From Monarcha castaneiventris obscurior (taxonomy: Eukaryota > Chordata > Aves > Passeriformes > Monarchidae): a DNA stretch of 64,000 bases. Location of the stretch: NCBI GenBank assembly GCA_026261815.1, contig JAMPIT010000174.1, positions 10,664,001-10,728,000 of the forward strand. Direction: 5' to 3'. Position numbers and translations under genes: made by a program. The notes beneath the pieces are model-generated. The model was not told the origin of the DNA. It saw nothing but the letters and a program-made list of their open reading frames with translations, and did not search any database. Position 1 is the first letter of the stretch. Every line of letters begins with the position of its first letter. Of the stretch, positions 13,568 to 64,000 are shown piece after piece.

Positions 13568-13632
13568 TTTATTATCCTGAAAGGAATTATACAAAGAAAA
13601 GAATTTTGTCCAAATCTAGTTAAGCTTTTATT
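13568..13632 (-). promoter_or_regulatory. Candidate proximal poly(A) signals of HGF
   Basis: Two AATAAA hexamers in the HGF sense, at 13627-13632 and 13568-13573, would end a transcript with a 3'UTR of about 1.0-1.1 kb. Use of an early site would remove the distal UTR but keep the two miR-26 matches near 14.4-14.5 kb. Confidence 0.3.
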
Positions 13633-14405
13633 AAAGTTCTCAACTATTAATGTATAACTTACTTTTCCCAGTCTTAAGTCTCTCAGCCAGGTGCCAGATT
13701 CAACTGTTCTTTTTCCTGCTGTAAATGCAGAGTTTCATGAAATAACTAGAACCAGAGAATTTTTAATACTTTTTTGTTTAGAAAGATTTGGGCATATTTG
13801 ATTTGAATTTCTTTTAATGCCCAAAGTCTTCCAATAGCTAATCAGGATTACTTTTTCAAACTGTATGAAATGCTGTCTTTAGCACTGTAAATCCACAGTT
13901 ATTTCTGGGTCAAACTTTAAAGAAATGATCAATATTTTGCTAACCAAAATAGGGTTTGAGATATCTATTAGAGGACCACATATACAATGAAGGAACCAAG
14001 TGCAGAACTACAGCCTGTAAGCACTGTGTAAAAGAAAGTGGTAGTGACTTCTATGAGAACTCTGCTTATGGCAGGCATGTCAAAGTCCATCAATAATGAA
14101 AAGATTACTTACTAATGATATTATTTTTTAATAAAATACTGAAATCTTTGACCTCTTATAAGGAGGAAAGAGAAATATGGTCATAAATGCTGTCCTTGAC
14201 AGATGCATATATCTCTCAGTAGGGCTTTTGTCATATATGAAGAGAAATATATGGCTCATAGAAAGAATAAGATGTGTTAAGTAGAACTATAATTTGTTTC
14301 TCCTTCTAAGATAGTCTGAAGAGCAGCATAAAAGAGGTCATATGATCCATTTCTACAAAACCATTTATCATCCAGTAATAATGTCTTTGCAAAATTGTTT
14401 ATCCA

Positions 14406-14547
14406 TTCAAGTATCTTCAGGAGATATGTCATCATACTTGCATATACTGTAAGTCACCCCAACATTTATAAAACAACACTGATAGACAAAAACACCAAAA
14501 ACACCCATAAATATTAAAAGAAGCTCAACAAACTTGACTATCAAGTA
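14406..14547 (-). promoter_or_regulatory. Two miR-26 seed matches in the HGF 3'UTR
   Basis: In transcript sense TACTTGAA occurs at 14406-14413 (8-mer match to the miR-26 seed) and TACTTGA at 14541-14547 (7-mer), about 130 nt apart and within 220 nt of the stop codon. HGF has been reported as a miR-26 target in mammals. The match is seen in the sequence; function is inferred. Confidence 0.4.
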
Positions 14548-14625
14548 CTTAAAAAATTGTTGATCTTTACATTACACATTAATTACATGCTGTCCAAAAT
14601 CTTTCAATGGAAGTTGTTTAGTTTT

Positions 14626-56087
<41,462 letters not shown>

Positions 56088-59000
56088 CTAAAAAAAAAAG
56101 AAGCAAAGAAGAAAAAAAACCCAATAAAAAAATAAAACATTGTAAAGAAGAGTGCTGAGATTAAAGATGGCATTAGATATGGATAACATTTTATAGGAAT
56201 TATAGCATCTTCAGTACCTAAAGCCTAGAGAATCTCACAAAAATATGGTATAAGCATATACTGCAGAAGAATTTATTATTTTAGATGGTGATTTCAATTT
56301 TTAAATCCAAACTAGTAGGAATTATAACAAAACCAGTTTCAAATAAAGACTTGCATAATGCTGTAAAGGGGTAAGAGGAAAGTTTCTCACCCTTTGTAAA
56401 TTTTCTTCTGAATCTCCAATATATGCCTAGTAATTATCTGAGATCTTGTAAATATTTCCATGGAAAACTCAAGTGAAAAAGAGTATCACTTGCTGAATGC
56501 AAAAAAATGTTCTTAAAATGATAAACTTATGTCAAGTTGTGAAAAGAAGTGGATTCCGGAGGTGACACAAAATTATCATTTGTCCTCTCGCTGCTCCAGT
56601 GAAGTCTCAGCATAAGTGCTGTGTCCAGTTTAAATGTGACTGTACTAGAGGTGTTAACTCACAGAAAAGATTATGAGGTCAAACAGAGCCCATAGCATGG
56701 AAACAGTCTGCAGTTTTCTGCAAAGGTTTCTGTGCAAATAAACACATTGATCTGGTTTCCATGTCTGTATTGAAACGCTTAGAGGAAGGGATATAAAATG
56801 GAGTGAAGAAGATTGGCTAGAGATGTTTGCCCAAAGTTCAAGAGAAAAGGTCTTTGATATCTGCAAGAAAATTCCAGAATTTTACCAACATTTATTTATA
56901 ATTTCCCTCTGCATTCCATGAAAACCAGTGTGCCAGTGAAGGCTACTCCGTCTGTGAAGGTAGATGAGTACATCTGGAGAGTAATTGTCCCCGTACTGTC
57001 AGATGAGTAACACAGGGAGAATAAATTGCCTGTGGATCTATCTCTCCTATTTCACTCAGTGATCCCAGATGATCTTTTTGGCTTAGCTGGCTTATCCACG
57101 TAAGGTTAGGTGAATAAATTCCTCCTTAGTTTACATAGAAGATAATACTATTTTCCATAACTTATTTCCATGTAACTGTATTCACAGCTGTCCTTCATTT
57201 TTCTCTACAGACTCTGCAACAATAATAGAACACAAATGTTCAGGTTCAATTTATTAAATTTTGCCAGAGTGTCTCCGATATATAAAACTTCAGCCTAGAT
57301 CTATCTGAATAAATCCTCATGCACATGCAGAGTGCACTTAGGCCAGTAAAGTTTTTCTTGGTGCACTCTGCAGAAGCTCAGAATAACTGTAAATTGCAAT
57401 AGCTGAGGCTCTGGGGGTGTTACTGACAGCTCCACATACTGAAAACCCAAAGAGGGCTTAGAGGCATTCCCTTTCCAGAACTTCCATCCTGATCACTGAG
57501 TTCACATTTTCATTGGATTCAGCTAAATCACACCTCTCAGCGGTGAGTTATCCCTAAAACACCTAGAAATATAACAAAAACTTTTAAATTAGATCTCATC
57601 AAGCTTCAGCTTTAAAAAAAAAAAAGAAAAACAAAGGAGTAGAATATCTCTGTTGTAACATCCCTATAAAATAATCTTCACCTCATCCTCCTCTCTTTCT
57701 TTTGAACTGACAAAAGTAAACTTTGCTATTCCTCAGCATCTAACAGCTCACAATTTTGATTCTAATCACAAAAATTTTAAGAAAAAAAAGAAATGATTTA
57801 CCTTTAACTATAATATTATTATATGAAGAAGCTTTTGATTAAAAAATCAAATGCCAATACTTTTGGTGTTTTGTTTTGGACTCATATCTGCTCTCTTCAT
57901 TTCCAGCCTTCTCTTTGTGCAGTGCACATGCACCCAAAATGAATCACTTCTTAGGGAGATGTTATGAGAACATTCTCATCTTAAGGATCAGCATCCTGTT
58001 ACTGGAAACGGTTGTGTCTACACTGAAGCTGCTTTATTTTTTGCTGTACCTGTGATAGAGCCAAAGTGCTGCATAAAGGATTGAGTTTGCCCCTTAAGTC
58101 GACCACAGAAAAACAAATCTTCTATAAAGCTCTTGTGGTGTATTTCTCAGTCTATTATCTTCCAATACATACTTGTTAGTTTTATGTTGTCTCAGCTAAG
58201 ACTTTTATGTAAAGTGGTGGTAAGAATCTGTACAGAAATATCAAAGTATTTTCTTTCTGTTCCTGATACTAACATTTCCCATCTACTCATAAGTGTCATT
58301 TCTTAATTCCCAATGATAACAGCTTCTGAAACTCACCAGCCATCATGCAAGAATATGAGTTTAAAAATCAAGAAATTCTGTTCTGCTTGAAAAATATGGT
58401 AGAGAGTTCTGCTCTTTTTTTTGTCCTTCTTTTCCTAGCAGTTGTCCAAAGAGGATTATGGGTTTGATCTTGCATTTAGCAATTCATAACAGCCTGATTT
58501 ACTTTAGCTTTCAAACAACAACATTCTATGTCTTGCCTATAATCCAAAAGGCAAAGGGCCAAGTGCATCTGTGGTGTGACTGTTAGAAATATCAGAATAA
58601 TGCAAGGCACTACTTTTACAATTCTCACAACAAAATATATAAAAATAATATTCTTTTTGTTTCATATTAGATGCCTTTATTAATAAAATATAAACTCAAA
58701 TAGAGCCTTAGGCATGCTCCCCTTTAAAGGTTAGCATGCAGTATGCTATAATTAATGCAACTAATTTGTGATTGTCATTCATTTCAATTTTTTAAACTTT
58801 GGTTGATCAGGATTTCTGCCCATTTTGTGGGCTATGTCCTCTGATGTTTCCTGTAGTTTCATATCATATTACCAAGGAAGTCTGACATTCCACTTAAATT
58901 TGAAAATAATAGCAGCTGATTCAAACACAAAGGAATCCAGTCAAATACAAACCAACATTTTTTTTCTTCAACAGAAACAACCACTAACTAAAAATATTTC

Positions 59001-62000
59001 TCAAGTGAACTTATAAAAAAAAGTCCTAAAAAAGGTGAGGGTGGTGCCTTTTTCTATTTCTTAACATGTAGTTAAAAAGAAAAGAGAAGAGCTCAGTCAG
59101 TGCCCAAGGAAATGGGAATTGATACATTTGCTCTAGTAGGAAGCAACATTGGACAAGTGCTCCAAAACCTCATTTGGGATTTCCACAGTCTGCCTGCTGG
59201 AGCTCATTAGTTTCATAAAAGGCATTAAATATTTACTTAAGAACAAAGGTACCTCACAGGGAAAGACATTTACCTTGGAGCTACAAGAACTCACCTTTCT
59301 GTTCCCTTACTACATTTTCAAATGAAGTTTCTGCACAATCTTCTCAGATAAGAATCATTGACTGAGACTGCTCAAACCATAGGGCACCAGGAGGAAAAGA
59401 TCTCCAACAATACCTTTCCTTGGAGCAGTTCCAGTCCATGTCAAATAATCTCAATAACCAGAGATAAAGAAAATTGTCATTGTGCAGCATTTTTGTAAGA
59501 AAACTTTCAGCAAGTTGCACTGCCTGTGTTCTAGAACCTGATTAACATTAATTTTAATTATTTTTATACAAAACAGAACCAGTAACATAGAGAACTGAGA
59601 CCAATGGATGCCACAGTATGCAATATCATAGAAAGACACTTTTTTGATTAACAACAGGTTTGAATCAACAAAAGTGTTTCTATTTCGATCTCTCTTTCTC
59701 TCCAGATATTCTTTAATCACTAGGCTGATAGAAAAGTGACAGCAAAATAGTTCATTTTTTCTCTTCTGGCGTTGTATCCCACACCAAAAAGGGCTTTGGG
59801 CTCCCAAACCACCACATCACTCAGTCCTGAAATGACCTGATTATGTTCCATATCTCAAATTAAAATTTACACCTTTCAGAATACAATTGGTCTGATACTG
59901 AGCTATATGAGAGTCAAGAAATTCAGTATAAATCTATTTTCAGGTTATTTAGAGTTCAAACGCCTAAGCAAGTTACATTTCATACCCTCAGGTCTTAGTC
60001 TGATGACAAAATGTATTTGGTTTTGCATTATCTATTTACTAGGAAGAAACCTAATACAACAAATGCAATACCATTGTTGTGGTAATCAAAAGAGCATACA
60101 GGGTGTCATAGGGCCCAAAGATCACCTTTGTCCATTTTAATGAGATCAAAACATTGCTTGTGTTATCTACAGCAAAAAATTACAAGGAGATTACCTGACT
60201 TTATCTATTTCATTGGTAATCCCTTTCTCCTTCCTCTATCACTCCAGCTGTTTCTAATATAGATGTATATTTTGGGCTTCAAAGTTGTGTTCTTATGCAG
60301 CACAAATGGAGCATACTGGCTGCCTCCCCTAGAAAAATCTCTAATTCTATGGACTTGTTACACACTCTACAAATCTTTTATTAAATACCAGTTATGATGC
60401 GTTCAGCATGTCAGCTTCCATGGTTTCCAAATTTCACTCTAGTATAAGCAAAAGTTAGTACTTTCTTAAAGAAACACATCTTGAGGTCTCCCGGTAATGT
60501 AAGAAAGCTTATTCCTCTTGTTTCTTTCACATTTTGCATCCCACTTTATTATACAGAGCAAAACCAACAAAACACCAGGTTTCTCAAATGAGAAGATAAA
60601 TACCTTTAAATTAAATATTTATGATTAAATTTAGATTCTTAATGAAAACTTGGTTTGTGATTGAGTTTTATTTCCATTTTCTGTTTGTTTAGACTTGCAG
60701 AACTGGAGCATTTTACTATGTAGTTATTTGCTTTGTTGAGCTAGACTTTCAGCTGTGTGGAGTAATGAATTTATTTTTTTTCCTGTTATCACATCTGCTT
60801 ATAAAAATAGATTGGATAAAGGTCTTCATAGCATGGATGGAAAAAAGACCTATTATAACTTCCAGTTTTTAAAAGAATATGAACACTCATGTAACAGCAT
60901 CACTGTGTTTTGTTTGTCAGATGTCACAGATAAACAAAACCTATGGGAAAATAAAACAAATCAAGAAAATGAAGATACCTGAATTCCTTAGGCTAGCAGA
61001 TGCTGTCATAGAACTGCAGGAATCAACTGCAGTCTTTCCAAATCAAGAATGAAATACAAAATAACATGACATGAGGAGAAAAAAGTAAAAGCGGGAAATT
61101 GTCCACATGCTGTGCAGGAAGCACAGAGAAGCTGAAGACTCAAAATATATTCCAATGAAGAAAAATGGTCATATATAGTGACACAATTATTTCAGAAATA
61201 TAAAACAGACATATGCTCTTTCTTTAGTATCAACTAGTATTTTAGATCTCTTTTAATATTTTGCATCATGTTTGTAATGAAATTAAGTCACTTGACCTTG
61301 AGCAGTTAACAGATGGACTAATTAGAGATTGAATTATTTGTGTTATAATTGATAACCAGGTCAGAATGCTAAAATGAGATTAGCTATTAATTTAATTTTG
61401 CAATCATTACTGAGAGCTAAAGTAAACTGGATTTTCCCAATGAGCTAGGAAAAAAAAAGAAATTATGAGAGAGGAATTACATCTGATTTAAAACTTGGGA
61501 GCAGGGGGTAGGAAATCAGAAATCTACCATCATATGAAAGACCGTCAATAAAATAAAAAAGAAACAAAAAAATAAAAAAGTAAAAAAAAAAAAAAGAGAA
61601 AATCCCCATACCTAAACACATCTGAAATAAATGTAGGAAAGCATAGTTCAACACAATAAACACATCAAACATCTTATCATTAAACAAACTACACCATACT
61701 TGACAAAAAAATGCATGGTATATTCATAAGTATGTATCTGAATGGGGAAAAAAATGGGCAAGGAAAGAATCTGCAAAACAATGTATTACCATAGTGTCAG
61801 ATATATCAAAGCAGAATGCTTATCTCAGTATAAACATTGACAATTTAATAAAAAAAATTAAAAACAAAGTATGTTTATATGCAAAAAATAGCATTTGGCA
61901 AAACTTGTGTAACAAGAAAAACTCAATGAGTAGGGTTTGAAACAAATCAACAGTTCTCATCATATATGGGATGAAAACCAGTATGGAAATACAGTGAGGT

Positions 62001-64000
62001 GTTTAACTTATCTATAAAATATGATAGAAGGGATACTTTTAATTATATTCCATAATGTATTTCCAAGACAGTGCTTTTTAAAGGATATAAAACATCAAGG
62101 CTAAACTGCATTCTGGTGTGTGCCTCAGTATGATAGCATAAATATACTGACTTCATCAAGAAAAAAGAAAAAACAAACAAACCCAGTCTCCACCAGATGG
62201 TGAAAGTAGATGTTACTAAATGCTTTTGGATACAACATGCTTAAGTTAACAGTGTGGTCACAGAAATAAAAGAAAGGATGTTAAAGATGAATGTTGATAC
62301 TAAGATCATTAATAGGGTCATCACAGTATTGGTATCTGTGTGAACAATTAGAAAGAACCTTTTAAAAAAAATACATTCAAGGCAATTTTGGCTCTTAAGT
62401 CGTAACAGAGTCACTCTGACAAAAAGAATTAATGCTCAACACTTTTAACTTACTTTCATTTACTCTGACTTTTCCTTCTGCCTGTTTTCAGTATCAGAAA
62501 TGTCCAGATTCCTGGCTAGAATGCAAAAAGTGAACACCTTTTCCAAATGACTTCTCATTTGGGGGGAAAAGAAGAAAAAAAAAAAAAAGGAAGAAAGGCA
62601 GACCAACATAATGAGAAACTGGAACAATCTGAGTTGTGCCCAAGAAAACAACTTTGTAGACTGGATAGGCTTAAGACACCAGATTAAGTTTAAAGCAGTT
62701 ATTTATGTAAGAAAATAATTTGGCGTAAAAGAAGTTTACCAACCATACCCATAAAATCTGCAGTCAGCTGTGAAGATGGAAAGTCACCAAAATAAAACCA
62801 GCTGTCCAAGGAGGAATCTCTAGCTTGTCAAAACTAAACAGTTTCGCAGAAGTACCTGAAGGATGATGTGAATATTTTAATTTCTGAAATTTATTTTCTT
62901 GGCAAAATAGCCTCATGGGGAAAAAACAAATTTTTAAAAAGTAGTTTGAAATATATATAACTATCCATATAATATCTATATATAACAGATAATGATTTCC
63001 TTATTTCTCCATTGGCTCTCAGTCTAGTTGTTGAGCAGATTCAGGGAATGCAAAAAGATATTTCTTTTTGGCTTTACATTACCACTCACACACACACCCC
63101 CACACCCCCTTGTTAGCAACTGCAAAGACTGTCATGTAACTGGGAACCCAACTTCATGTTTATGCTAAGTCCTGCCTTTGGAACCCACTCTCATAGTCAG
63201 CATGGAAGCTCAAGGAGCTAATGATAATGCTAACAACTGATAGTATATTCTAAAATTGGATGGTAGCTGCAAATGGACAGCTCTTTTCCTTCCAAGAAGA
63301 GGTTATCTGCTCAGCAGGATGCCGGGACCCACTGGCAGAAACAAATGTGCTGCAGTTTGTACTCTGACTTACTGTATCTAACCTCTGGCTAAATTACTGA
63401 GAGGATTTTCCCTTGTAAGATTTGTCTTCTTATGCATTGTGCACAAGTACTAAATCCCCACCATTTCCCATTACATTCCACAATCTTTACAAGCACTTGG
63501 TGTCTTCTTCAAGGCACCCAGCATGTTGTGCCCTTCCTTCGTGATGGTGTCCCAGCCAACTGGATTTCCGTGCATGGAGCAAGGGCGAGGGGAAAAGCAC
63601 AAGTAGGCAGGGCAGGGATTTGGGCAAAACAAAGAATGACAGATGGCTGAGGGCAGCAAAACAGCCCCTGTGAGGAGTGATGAGAGCCTTGCTGCGTGTT
63701 GTATACATAAAAATAGTGCCGCTGGCCAAGGCAGCGAGTCATAGGAAAAGCTGGAGCTGAGGGGGGACAGAGGGAGCAGCCAGTCCCCAGCTGGGCCAGC
63801 AGCACCGAGGGCTGCCAGGCACGGCTGGGCTCATCAGACAGCACATGGGTGGAGGCCCACAAGCCACTGAAAACTACAGCTAGATTTTGCCAACACATTT
63901 GACTAATCTGGAGCATGTTCCCAGCTCTGCTTTGCTGCAGTGCTTCTTTGCGTGTAGGTACTAACCACATTCGGCAACAGCTTTACAACCCTGTGAGGAC
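56088..64000 (-). other. HGF intron 1, 3' part (at least 7.9 kb)
   Basis: Starts at the T-rich acceptor of exon 2 and runs off the window. No sequence able to encode an HGF-like signal peptide followed by a phase-1 donor was found, so exon 1 is placed outside. A-rich low-complexity DNA lies at 61545-61600 and a C/A-rich tract at 63086-63110. The last 600 bp are more GC-rich than the rest. Confidence 0.75.
61545..61600. repeat. A-rich low-complexity tract
   Basis: About 55 bp of A broken by single G, T or C (AATAAAAAAGAAACAAAAAA and similar). No element body recognised beside it. Confidence 0.8.

Larger units (their letters stand above)
10742..14625 (-). other. HGF: HGF 3'UTR (inferred extent)
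   Basis: The 3.9 kb after the stop codon has no coding signal and is AT-rich. AATAAA in the transcript sense occurs at 13627-13632, 13568-13573, 12268-12273, 11871-11876, 10806-10811 and 10761-10766. Mammalian HGF has a major mRNA near 6 kb; 2.2 kb of coding sequence plus an end near 10742 would give about the same length. The end is therefore chosen at the last signal, but shorter forms ending near 13.55 kb are equally possible. No transcript evidence is available here. Confidence 0.5.

Noticed and set aside
62460..62651. Minus-strand frame with a hydrophobic start followed by many Phe, like a signal peptide.
   Set aside because: The Phe run comes from a poly(T) tract, and no donor or similarity to HGF exon 1 follows.
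63509..63970. 153-codon open frame on the minus strand starting MWLVPT, resembling HGF exon 1 (MW...) at first sight.
   Set aside because: After the first two residues there is no hydrophobic core and no agreement with the HGF signal peptide, and no phase-1 donor in the right place. The frame is open mainly because the DNA is GC-richer.

Overview
The window is AT-rich vertebrate genomic DNA and is almost entirely one gene read from the minus strand: hepatocyte growth factor (HGF, scatter factor), the secreted plasminogen-like ligand of the MET receptor. Seventeen coding exons, equivalent to exons 2-18 of the 18-exon mammalian gene, were placed by hand. Every junction is GT-AG, every phase agrees, and the joined frame is open for 2105 nt (700 complete codons plus stop). 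Only exon 1 (5'UTR, start codon, signal peptide) is missing; it should lie right of base 64000. The protein resembles HGF of birds and other sauropsids ([30 protein letters not shown]). With compact introns (exons 2-18 in about 41.5 kb) and few repeats, this suggests a bird or other sauropsid; the species cannot be told.

Layout, left to right. 1-10.74 kb: intergenic DNA downstream of HGF, with an LTR-like segment at the far left, a G-rich island near 1.3-1.6 kb, an (AT)n tract and a long perfect (CTT)23 microsatellite near 8.5-8.8 kb. 10.74-14.63 kb: inferred long 3'UTR with several AATAAA signals and two miR-26 seed matches. 14.63-23.32 kb: exons 18-13, the inactive serine-protease-like beta chain. 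23.80 kb: exon 12, the linker. 25.77-30.96 kb: exons 11-8 (kringles 4 and 3). 39.58-46.38 kb: exons 7-5 (kringle 2 and half of kringle 1). 50.42-51.22 kb: exons 4 and 3. 55.92-56.09 kb: exon 2 (N domain). 56.09-64 kb: part of intron 1.

The exons encode pro-HGF: N domain, four kringles, the activation site KHLR/VVNG, and a protease-like domain whose triad is Gln-Asp-Tyr. No second protein-coding gene, rRNA, tRNA gene or CRISPR array was found. The most interesting points are an Arg at the usually invariant oxyanion Gly beside the Tyr that replaces the catalytic Ser, a two-residue insertion at the exon 14/15 junction, extra N-glycosylation sequons on the N domain and K3, a conserved tandem acceptor in exon 5 predicting the five-residue-deleted isoform, a long imperfect inverted repeat in intron 4, and an ancient L2-type LINE relic in intron 2.
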